From: Acidobacteriota bacterium
GTDB taxonomy: Bacteria; Acidobacteriota; UBA6911
Assembly: GCA_031271905.1 (NCBI GenBank)
Contig: JAISUT010000012.1
Span: 113,209 to 177,208, forward strand
Direction of reading: 5' to 3'
Length of the DNA stretch: 64,000 nt
Part shown: piece by piece, positions 56,967 through 64,000 of the stretch
Position numbering within the stretch: the first letter of the stretch is position 1
How the letters are laid out: the number at the start of each line of letters is the position of its first letter
Position numbers and translations under genes: made by a program
The notes under the pieces: model-generated
Databases searched by the model: none
What the model was told of the DNA's origin: nothing
The model's input: only the letters and a program-made list of their open reading frames with translations

Positions 56967-58187
56967 TCAACGGCCCAGCAAGCCGCGCAGCCCCTTCTTC
57001 GCCTTGTTGATCGTGTCGTTGACGGGATCTTCGGCGTCCTCGGCCTCGGCATCCTCCTCGACCTCCTCCACCTCGACCGCGCGCCGCTTCGACTTGGCTT
57101 TCGCCTTGGCTTGCGGACGCTCGCCATAGCCGACGCAGAGGTTGCGCTCCGCGACCTCCTCGGTGCACCCCGCCGCCGCCAGCGCGTCACGGCGTCGCCC
57201 GCCCGCCAGCGCCGAGCCGTAGTCGCGGCACAGGCTCGCGTACCGTTTCGCGGCGTTGGTGAAGCTGCGCCCCGAGCATTCCTTCTTGGCGGTGGCCGCA
57301 AGCGCCGTGTAGGCTTCCTCGCCGCCGTAGCGCAACTGGTACCTCCAGAGCCGCTCCTTCTGGGCTTGGCCGAGCAGCTCGTCCTGCAACGCCGCGATCG
57401 ACTCGTCGTCGGAATCCAGCCCGCAGGCGTCCAGCGCGTCGATGAGCGGCCCTTGGCTGGCCCTCCGCTTCGACGTGGGCTCGGCGGTGTCCAGGCTCAT
57501 GAAGCCCGCCGGCGTCTGCACCGCGTCGCAGAACTGGTCGAAGGTCTCGTGCTTCTTACAGCTCACCTTCTTGCCGCCGTTCATGTAATCGACCTGCGGG
57601 GTGAGGAACACCTCGAGCTGGTCGGCAAGGTCCCGGTCCTTCACGCTGTCGTACGCCATCTGGCAGGCGTCCATGTCCGGCATCGCGGGCATCTGCGGCG
57701 TCTGAGGCGTTTGGCGCGCCACCTTCGGCTGGCTCACCTCGCACGCCGTGCCGAGCCGGGTGACCTCGGACTGCATCTTCATCGCGCCGGCGGAGGTCTT
57801 CGCGTCCATCGTGCTGCGCATCGTCTTGCCGACGGTCTCGACTTCCAGGTGGCCCGTCATCGCTTCCTCGCCGGTGCACTTGATGTCGGCGGAGAACTTG
57901 TTGCCGCTGTGCTTGACGTTGCTGATCTTGCAGTTGTCCCCGCCCTGCCCCTGCTGCAGTTGCTGCATGATCGTCGATTCGTCGTCTTGGCCCGCCGGGA
58001 TGCAGATCTCCTGCGTCTGCGACGGTATCGACATGCCCTGCATGTCTATCGAGGATTTCACGCGGATCTTCTCGCCCGCGACCTGCTGCGTCTTGACCTT
58101 CTGTTGCGCCATCGCCGCGCCGCAAGCCAGCGCGACGCAAACCGCGGCGGCCGTGGCGACGCCGGGGAACTTCAAAGTATGTCTCAT
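56967..58187 (-). CDS. Exported protein with DUF3617-like N-terminal domain
   Basis: Signal peptide; RVKSSIDMQGMSIPSQTQEICIPAGQDDES...GGDNCKISNVKHSGNKFSADIKCTGEEAMTGHLEVETVGKTMRSTMDAK. Confidence 0.65.
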   Translation of the reverse strand: MRHTLKFPGVATAAAVCVALACGAAMAQQKVKTQQVAGEKIRVKSSIDMQGMSIPSQTQEICIPAGQDDESTIMQQLQQGQGGDNCKISNVKHSGNKFSADIKCTGEEAMTGHLEVETVGKTMRSTMDAKTSAGAMKMQSEVTRLGTACEVSQPKVARQTPQTPQMPAMPDMDACQMAYDSVKDRDLADQLEVFLTPQVDYMNGGKKVSCKKHETFDQFCDAVQTPAGFMSLDTAEPTSKRRASQGPLIDALDACGLDSDDESIAALQDELLGQAQKERLWRYQLRYGGEEAYTALAATAKKECSGRSFTNAAKRYASLCRDYGSALAGGRRRDALAAAGCTEEVAERNLCVGYGERPQAKAKAKSKRRAVEVEEVEEDAEAEDAEDPVNDTINKAKKGLRGLLGR

Positions 58188-58491
58188 CGCAACTCCCATT
58201 TCGATAGGGTGCGCCAAGGGCGGGCGGTGAGGCTTCGCGCCCCGCCCCGCCGCGTCTTTGGCGACCGACAACCATGTCCGGTGCAATTCCGGTTTCCGGG
58301 GGGCGCCGGAGGCCTCGCCGCGCCCGGAGTCCCGAAATCCTAGACGATAGTACGGCAGGAGCCCATGGGCGCGCAACGGTTTTTAACCGGAAGTTTTCCT
58401 TGAACCCCGCCGCCGTCGCGCGCATCCGAATGTTTTGCGAAATGTGCTATCTTACAAGACGGCGGGGACGCCGGAAGGGGGGCGGGAAGGG

Positions 58492-59334
58492 ATGCTCGAA
58501 AAGACGAGGGGGGTGCCGAACCAGGAGGATGCCTCATGCCGACGCGGCCGGCTCGCGGTCTTTTTAACCGCCCTGTGCCTGCTGACACCCGCCTTGGGCG
58601 TCCTGCGGGACGCCCGGGGGCAGGCCGAACAGGAGGGGGGGGGGACGCGCGAGCTTTTCGAGGCCGCCATCGACGCGATGGGCGGGCAGGCGTACCTCGA
58701 CGTGAAGGACATCACCTCCGACGGGCAGTCGTTCTTCTTCAACAACCGCGGCGAGTCCTCCGGGCTCATCAAGTTCACCGACTACACCAAGCTCCCCGAC
58801 AAGAGCCGCTTCGAGTTGGGCAACAAGAAAAAGGAGCGGGAGGTCACCGTCTTCGACCTTGAGAAGGGCGAGGGGTGGATCCTCGAAGGCGATGGCGAGG
58901 CGAAGCCCGCCACCCCCGACGACATGCGGGACTTCCGCGCCGCCGCCGACCACAGCATCGACAACATATTCCACTTCCGCTGGAAGGATCCGCAGAACAA
59001 GCTGTTCTACCTCGGACCGGGCAAGGGCGCCGACGTCGCCTACGACATGGTGCAGATGCTAGACCCGGTGAACGACGAGGTGGTCGTCTATTTCGACCGG
59101 GCGTCCAAGCTGCCCGCCAAGATCGAGTCGTGGCGCATAAACGAGCGCGGGATCAAGGTGCGCGACACCGATGAGTACAGCCAGTGGCATCGCATCCAAG
59201 GCGTGTTGACGCCCCTGCGCATCGACAGTTACACCAACGGCCGCCGCCGCGCCCAGCAGTTCTTTTTGAAGGTGGCCTACAACAGCGGCATCAAAGACGA
59301 CTTCTTCTCCAAGCCGGTCTACAAGAAGAAATGA
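58492..59334 (+). CDS. Exported hypothetical protein (outer-membrane lipoprotein-sorting-like)
   Basis: LFEAAIDAMGGQAYLDVKDITSDGQSFFFNNRGESSGLIKFTDYTKLPDKSRFELGNKKKEREVTVFDLEKGEGWILE. Confidence 0.65.
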   Translation: MLEKTRGVPNQEDASCRRGRLAVFLTALCLLTPALGVLRDARGQAEQEGGGTRELFEAAIDAMGGQAYLDVKDITSDGQSFFFNNRGESSGLIKFTDYTKLPDKSRFELGNKKKEREVTVFDLEKGEGWILEGDGEAKPATPDDMRDFRAAADHSIDNIFHFRWKDPQNKLFYLGPGKGADVAYDMVQMLDPVNDEVVVYFDRASKLPAKIESWRINERGIKVRDTDEYSQWHRIQGVLTPLRIDSYTNGRRRAQQFFLKVAYNSGIKDDFFSKPVYKKK

Positions 59335-59972
59335 CGACGCTCATCGACATCACCCGGCGCCTGGGCGAAGGGCTGGCCGTCTGGCCCGGCGACCCTGAAT
59401 TCCGCCGCCGCCCCGTCTGGCGGCTGGAGGACGGCGCCCCCGCCAACGTCGAGGAGCTGCGGATGGGGACGCACGCCGGGACGCATCTGGACGCGCCGAG
59501 GCACGTCCTCGCCGACGGCGCGGGGCCGGAGGCGTTCCCCTTGGCTGCGCTCGTCGGCCCGGCGCGCGTCTTCGACCTCGCCGCCACGCTGCCCGGCGCA
59601 AGGCGTGTGCGCGCCGCCGATCTGGGCGCGCTGGATTTCGCAGGCGTGAGGCGGGCGATTTTCAAGACCTCGCCGACCGCCCCGTCCGGAGGCGGCTTCG
59701 AGTCCGACTACGCCTTCCTCGGCCAGGACGCGGCGGAACGCCTGGTCGCGCGGGGGATCCTGCTGGTGGGGACGGATGCGATGTCGGTCGATCCTGCCGG
59801 GGCGCGGGATTTGCGCGCCCACCGCAGGCTGCTGGCGGGCGGCGTGGCGATCTTGGAGGGCCTGGAGCTGGGGGGCGCGCCCCCGGGCGACTACGAGCTG
59901 CTCTGCCTGCCGCTGCGGATAGATGGCGTCGATGGCGTCCCGGCGCGCGCCGTCCTGCGGCGTTTTCCCTAG
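59331..59972 (+). CDS. Cyclase / kynurenine formamidase-like protein
   Basis: LIDITRRLGEGLAVWPGDPEFRRRP; MGTHAGTHLDAPRHVLADG; DYAFLGQDAAERLVARGILLVGTDAMSVD; ATGA overlap with the upstream gene. Confidence 0.88.
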   Translation: MTTLIDITRRLGEGLAVWPGDPEFRRRPVWRLEDGAPANVEELRMGTHAGTHLDAPRHVLADGAGPEAFPLAALVGPARVFDLAATLPGARRVRAADLGALDFAGVRRAIFKTSPTAPSGGGFESDYAFLGQDAAERLVARGILLVGTDAMSVDPAGARDLRAHRRLLAGGVAILEGLELGGAPPGDYELLCLPLRIDGVDGVPARAVLRRFP

Positions 59973-60049
59973 CCGTCGTTTCCGTGTGCTAGAATACGGT
60001 CGTTCGCCGTCGCGTGTTTGGCGGGGGCGCGAGGGGGGGGGAGGGCGAA

Positions 60050-61003
60050 GTGAGCGATGTCCGCGAGAAACTGATAACGAAGGTTGCCGACCGTCTGGCG
60101 GGGAAAGACCGCAAACTCGCCTTCTTTCCCGGCATGACCAAGGACTGCCGGACCGGGTTGCCGTCGCGGGACGTGTGCCTGGACGTCATGCGGCAACTCC
60201 GCTCCATCCTCTTCCCGGGCTACTTCCAACTCGCCGAGTTCAGCGGCGAGGGGATGGTGTTCCACATCGGCGCCATCCTGGATCGCGTCGCCTTCGCCCT
60301 GCAAGACCAGATACACCGGGGCTACTGCTTCGCCTGCGGCGGCGAGGACGGGGCGACGGGCGACGGCGACAAGCAATGCGAGTCTCACGCCGGAGAGCTC
60401 ACCGACGCCTTCCTGGGGAAGATCCCCGAGATCGCCGCGTTGCTGGAGGCGGACGTGCAGGCGGCATACGACGGCGACCCGGCGTTGCAAAGCCCGAGCG
60501 AGGCGATCTTCTGCTGCCCGGGCATCTTCGCCATCACGAACCACCGGGTCGCGCACGAGTTCTACAAGCTGGGCGTGCCGATCATCCCCCGCATCATCAG
60601 CGAGAACGCCCACAGCGTGACCGGCATCGACATCCATCCCGGCGCGCGCATCGGCAAGAGCTTCTTCATCGACCACGGCACGGGCGTGGTGATCGGCGAG
60701 ACCTCCGTGATCGGCGACGGGGTGCGCATCTACCAAGGGGTGACGCTCGGGGCGAAATCCTTCCCCTTGGACGGGAACGGCGTCCCCATCAAGGGCATCG
60801 ACCGCCATCCGATCATCGGGGACGGCGTGGTCATCTACGCGGGCGCGACCATCCTGGGGCGCGTCACCGTCGGCTCGGGCTCGGTCATCGGCGGCAACGT
60901 CTGGTTGACGCGGAGCGTCCCGCCCGGCAGCTTCATCTCGCAGGGGCGGGAGCCCAACGGCAAAGACGTGTTCCAGACGCCGGGGGAGCAGTCTTTCATA
61001 TGA
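60050..61003 (+). CDS. cysE: Serine O-acetyltransferase
   Basis: AHEFYKLGVPIIPRIISENAHSVTGIDIHPGARIGKSFFIDHGTGVVIGETSVIGDGVRIYQGVTLGAKSFP (left-handed beta helix). Confidence 0.9.
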   Translation: MSDVREKLITKVADRLAGKDRKLAFFPGMTKDCRTGLPSRDVCLDVMRQLRSILFPGYFQLAEFSGEGMVFHIGAILDRVAFALQDQIHRGYCFACGGEDGATGDGDKQCESHAGELTDAFLGKIPEIAALLEADVQAAYDGDPALQSPSEAIFCCPGIFAITNHRVAHEFYKLGVPIIPRIISENAHSVTGIDIHPGARIGKSFFIDHGTGVVIGETSVIGDGVRIYQGVTLGAKSFPLDGNGVPIKGIDRHPIIGDGVVIYAGATILGRVTVGSGSVIGGNVWLTRSVPPGSFISQGREPNGKDVFQTPGEQSFI

Positions 61004-61767
61004 GGGGACCTCTAAAAACCTCGCAGACAAGGCGCAACGCCGCGTCCGGGGGAGGCGTCGCCGGGGCTGTCCGCGCCGCGTTGCGGGAGCGCATCGACCC
61101 GGAGAAGGCGGTCGTCCTGCCGCGCTTTTTCAAGACCGGCCCCGGCCAGTACGGCGAGGGCGACAAATTCCTCGGCGTCGCGGTCCCCGGCGTCCGTCAG
61201 GCGGTGAAACCCCACTTGGACGCGCCGGAGGCGGACATCCTCGCGTTGCTCCGCTCGGAATACCACGAGGAGCGGCTGGCGGCGCTCGTGATCCTGGTGG
61301 GGCGATACCGGCTCGCGCGCAGGGAGGGCGATGCGGCGCGGCAAGAGGCGGTCTTCCGCTTCTACCTCGCGAACACGGGGCGCGTCAACAACTGGGATCT
61401 GGTGGACTTGAGCGCGCCCCACATCGTCGGGGCGCACCTTTTCGGGAAAAGCACGGCGCTTTTGACCGAGCTGTCCGCGTCGCCCAGCGTCTGGGAGCGG
61501 CGCATCGCGATCATCGCGACGCACCATTTCATCCGCGAGGGGGACTGCCGCGAGACCTTCCGCATCGCCAGGCGGCTGCTCGGCGACCGGCACGACCTGA
61601 TCCACAAGGCGGTCGGCTGGATGTTGCGCGAGGCGGGGAAGCGCTGCTCGCTCGAAGCGGAGCTGGCGTTCCTCGACCGGCACCGCGCCGAGATGCCGCG
61701 CACCGCGCTCCGCTACGCCATCGAACGCTTCCCCGAAGGGTTGCGCCGCGCCTACCTCGCCCGGTGA
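61000..61767 (+). CDS. AlkD-like DNA alkylation repair protein
   Basis: VVLPRFFKTGPGQYGEGDKFLGVAVPGVRQAVKPH...NNWDLVDLSAPHIVGAHLF...WERRIAIIATHHFIREGD...LIHKAVGWMLREAGKR. First ~17 codons lie in a repeat-element remnant. Confidence 0.88.
   Translation: MRGPLKTSQTRRNAASGGGVAGAVRAALRERIDPEKAVVLPRFFKTGPGQYGEGDKFLGVAVPGVRQAVKPHLDAPEADILALLRSEYHEERLAALVILVGRYRLARREGDAARQEAVFRFYLANTGRVNNWDLVDLSAPHIVGAHLFGKSTALLTELSASPSVWERRIAIIATHHFIREGDCRETFRIARRLLGDRHDLIHKAVGWMLREAGKRCSLEAELAFLDRHRAEMPRTALRYAIERFPEGLRRAYLAR
61004..61052. repeat. Dispersed palindromic element, copy 9 (core-deleted, right terminus lost)
   Basis: GGGGACCTCTAAAAACCTCGCAGACAAGGCGCAACGCCGCGTCCGGGGG. Confidence 0.8.
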
Positions 61768-61810
61768 CCGCGCCGCGCCGACGCCTGAGTCCTTGCGAAT
61801 CCGGACATGG

Positions 61811-62632
61811 TCATCTTCTGCGTCTGAAAGTCTCCACGTTGAACGCCACCTCGATGACCAGCTTCAACTCCCTCGGCGGCTTTGCGAAGGGGGCGCTCGA
61901 ACGCGCCGACTTCACCGCGCGCTCATCCAACGAGGAGTAGCCGCTCCCTTTGCGCACCTCGACGGAGTTGCCCTTGATGCGCCCGTTCTCCGTCACCGTG
62001 AAGGCGATGGTCACGACCGCCTCGATGCCTTTCTTGCGCATGTCCTCCGGGTAGATGAGGTTCGCCTGCAGGCGCCGCGCCACCATCGCCGTGTATGCGG
62101 AGAGCTCGTCGCCGCCCCCGCGCCGCCCGCGCCCCAGCGACGTCGCCTGTTGGTTGACGGCGTCCGCGCCGCCGCCCCCGCCCGTCCCCGTGCCGGTCGC
62201 GCTGGTCACGAGCGGGACGGACGCGCCGCCCCCCGCGCCCGTCCCTGCGGCTGCGTTGGATGCGACGGCGGGCAGCGCCACCTCCGCCACGGCAGGGGCT
62301 GGCGCCGCCACGACCGGTGCCGGCGCAGGCTCCGGCGCCGGTTCCACCGCCGCGCTTTCCGGGAGCGGTTCTTGAGGCTCTTCCGGAGGTGCCGCCGGTT
62401 GCGGCGGCTCGGCTTCCGCCGCCGGTGCCTCCGGCGTCGGGGGGGCGGGGGGCGCGGGCTCCCCCGCCATCACCTTCTCCTCCTGTTGCCGGTCGGACAC
62501 CATCCCGAACAGCTCCATGTCGAGGGGTGCGACCCTCGGAGGCGGCTCCACGCGCAACGTGGTGAGCGCCAGCGGCGCCGCCGCGACCGCGTGAACCAGC
62601 AACGAAATCCCCACCCATTTGTAGAAACGCAT
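61811..62632 (-). CDS. tonB: TonB-family energy transducer
   Basis: N-terminal TM anchor, Pro/Ala/Glu-rich spacer, C-terminal ANLIYPEDMRKKGIEAVVTIAFTVTENGRIKGNSVEVRKGSGYSSLDERAVKSARSSAPFAKPP. Confidence 0.92.
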   Translation of the reverse strand: MRFYKWVGISLLVHAVAAAPLALTTLRVEPPPRVAPLDMELFGMVSDRQQEEKVMAGEPAPPAPPTPEAPAAEAEPPQPAAPPEEPQEPLPESAAVEPAPEPAPAPVVAAPAPAVAEVALPAVASNAAAGTGAGGGASVPLVTSATGTGTGGGGGADAVNQQATSLGRGRRGGGDELSAYTAMVARRLQANLIYPEDMRKKGIEAVVTIAFTVTENGRIKGNSVEVRKGSGYSSLDERAVKSARSSAPFAKPPRELKLVIEVAFNVETFRRRR

Positions 62633-62701
62633 GTCTACGGCGAATCCCCCGTGAAGCCCCGCGAACCTGGCAATCCTGCCGCTGGCGGCGTCCTGCGCCC
62701 C

Positions 62702-63082
62702 TCAGCGCCCGCTTTTCGTCTGCACGGCGACCTTGGCGAACGACATTTGCTTGAGCAGGTCGGCGACGTCCACGAACCGCTGGAGCGTGATGCCCTGGTC
62801 GGCGCGGATGACGAACGACGTGTCCTTCGCCAGGGGCGCGAGCGCCGCCCGCAACTCGTCTTGGGCGACCTTGCGCCCGTTGAAGTACACATCCCCGCCG
62901 AGGTCGATCTCGATCGTCACGTTCTTATCCGCCTCCGTCACGCTCTTGGAGGCTTGCGGCAGGTTTACGGGAATCCTCCCGCTGGCTATGAAGCTCGACG
63001 TCGTCAGCACGATCACCAGCAGCACCATCATGATGTCAACCAGCGGGATCACGTTCATCGTCTCAAACGGCTTCTCGTCCAT
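62702..63082 (-). CDS. exbD: ExbD/TolR-family biopolymer transport protein
   Basis: MNVIPLVDIMMVLLVIVLTTSSFIASGRIPVNLPQA; FVIRADQGITLQRFVDVADLLKQ. Confidence 0.92.
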   Translation of the reverse strand: MDEKPFETMNVIPLVDIMMVLLVIVLTTSSFIASGRIPVNLPQASKSVTEADKNVTIEIDLGGDVYFNGRKVAQDELRAALAPLAKDTSFVIRADQGITLQRFVDVADLLKQMSFAKVAVQTKSGR

Positions 63083-63094
63083 CGGACGCCCCTC

Positions 63095-63559
63095 CTATTC
63101 GCCGCCGGCGGCGGACGGGGCGCCCCCCCCGGCGTTCTTCCGGGCGGCGATCTCCCATGTCAGCATCAGCACCTTCACCTTGCGCAGGAGCGCGTTGTAG
63201 ATCACCACCGACACCAGCGCCACCACCAGCCCCACCGCCGTAGCCTTCAAAGCCAACGCCAGGCCCGTCATGATCGTCCCGGTGTCCAAGGACGCCGACT
63301 GCCCCATGTTGTAGAAGGTCAGCATGATCCCCAGCACCGTCCCCAGGAGGCCGAGGTAGGGCGCGTTGCTCCCCACGGACGCGACGATGGACAGCTTGCC
63401 GGTCAAAACCAGCTCCAGCTCCTTGATGTCGCCGTACTGATCGAGCCGCACCTTGCCGTAGAACGAGCGCCGCTCCAAGCCGACGGCCACGACGACGACG
63501 CTCAACGCCGCCAGAAGCCCGATGATCCCGTAGTCGATGAGTCCAGACAGCCATTCCAT
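63095..63559 (-). CDS. exbB: ExbB/TolQ-family proton channel
   Basis: [65 protein letters not shown]. Confidence 0.93.
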   Translation of the reverse strand: MEWLSGLIDYGIIGLLAALSVVVVAVGLERRSFYGKVRLDQYGDIKELELVLTGKLSIVASVGSNAPYLGLLGTVLGIMLTFYNMGQSASLDTGTIMTGLALALKATAVGLVVALVSVVIYNALLRKVKVLMLTWEIAARKNAGGGAPSAAGGE

Positions 63560-63821
63560 GGTTCCCCCGCCCCCCCTTGTCCCGCGACTTCCATCTGTTG
63601 CGCGACGCACCCCAATGCGGCGGGCGGCGGTGAGCCGCCTCGCCCCACAGGCGTCGCAGGAAATCCTTTTTACTAGACCGTGCAATTTAAAAGCGCACAG
63701 GTGCTTTGTCAATAGTTGTTTCTGGAAAATGGCAGACGCGAAAGGCATCGAGCGCGAGGGGACATTTCTATCGAGGCTTGACATCAAGCGCGAAAGTAGC
63801 GAAAGAAAGTAGCGAAAGTAG

Positions 63822-63850
63822 TTGACAAACGAAGCCTTCAATTTTATAGT
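63822..63850 (+). promoter_or_regulatory. Strong sigma-70 promoter with three upstream GCGAAAG(AAAG)TA repeats (63790-63820)
   Basis: TTGACA (63822-63827), 17-bp spacer, TATAGT (63845-63850). Confidence 0.75.
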
Positions 63851-63886
63851 ATTCCCGTGCTGACAACAATCTCATAAATTCAAAAA

Positions 63887-64000
63887 ATGCTTCCCACTTG
63901 GGTGGGGGGCGATTCCCACTGGGCGGAAACGGCGAAGAACGCCCCGCTTGGGAAGACGGACGGTCATGCCAAGGACGTCCCTTGGCATGGCTTTGCGCGA
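63887..64000 (+). CDS. 5' end of an unidentified ORF running off the window
   Basis: ATG at 63887 open to the edge: MLPTWVGGDSHWAETAKNAPLGKTDGHAKDVPWHGFAR; downstream of the 63822-63850 promoter. No clear Shine-Dalgarno. Confidence 0.45.
   Translation, partial: MLPTWVGGDSHWAETAKNAPLGKTDGHAKDVPWHGFAR

Noticed and set aside
63887-63957. Compact structured RNA suggested by CTTCCCA...TGGGAAG and GGCGAAGAACGCC
   Set aside because: The same stretch is an open reading frame with coding-like composition to the window edge; the RNA interpretation is not needed on present evidence.

Overview
High-GC bacterial chromosomal window, probably Acidobacteriota (inferred from exported protein families such as those at 31678-32496 and 58492-59334; not proven). 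The left third is a dcw cell-wall/division cluster: mraZ-rsmH-ftsL-ftsI(PASTA)-murE-murF-murD-ftsW-murC-ftsQ-ftsA-ftsZ, followed by a terminator and tRNA-Asp. mraY, murG, murB and ddl are missing from it. The rest is mostly ordinary chromosome: an OmpA/PKD protein, a BNR-repeat protein, a lone molybdopterin oxidoreductase subunit plus MFS, amt-glnK, carboxylesterase, trmJ, rho, a 13-CXXCH cytochrome c fused to a cytochrome b-like membrane domain, an ECF sigma factor, an NtrB/NtrC-like pair, several transporters, a CheX/receiver pair, mazG, cysE, an AlkD-like protein and tonB/exbD/exbB. The most unusual signal is a dispersed ~110-125 bp imperfect-palindromic intergenic element with termini GGGAACCTCTAAAAACC...GGTTTTTAGAGGTTCCC. 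It is present in about nine copies, with an invertible-looking core, a recurrent core-deleted form, and in-frame fusions to the ends of MurC, TrmJ and AlkD. Other observations: a truncated FtsW-like mini-ORF just before ftsW, a four-unit 10-bp MraZ-type box, a near-consensus sigma-54 site upstream of amt, a stand-alone LigD phosphoesterase-like protein, and fragments of an Eco29kI-like restriction enzyme and of a molybdopterin oxidoreductase. All calls come from reading the sequence and the supplied translations; no searches were run.
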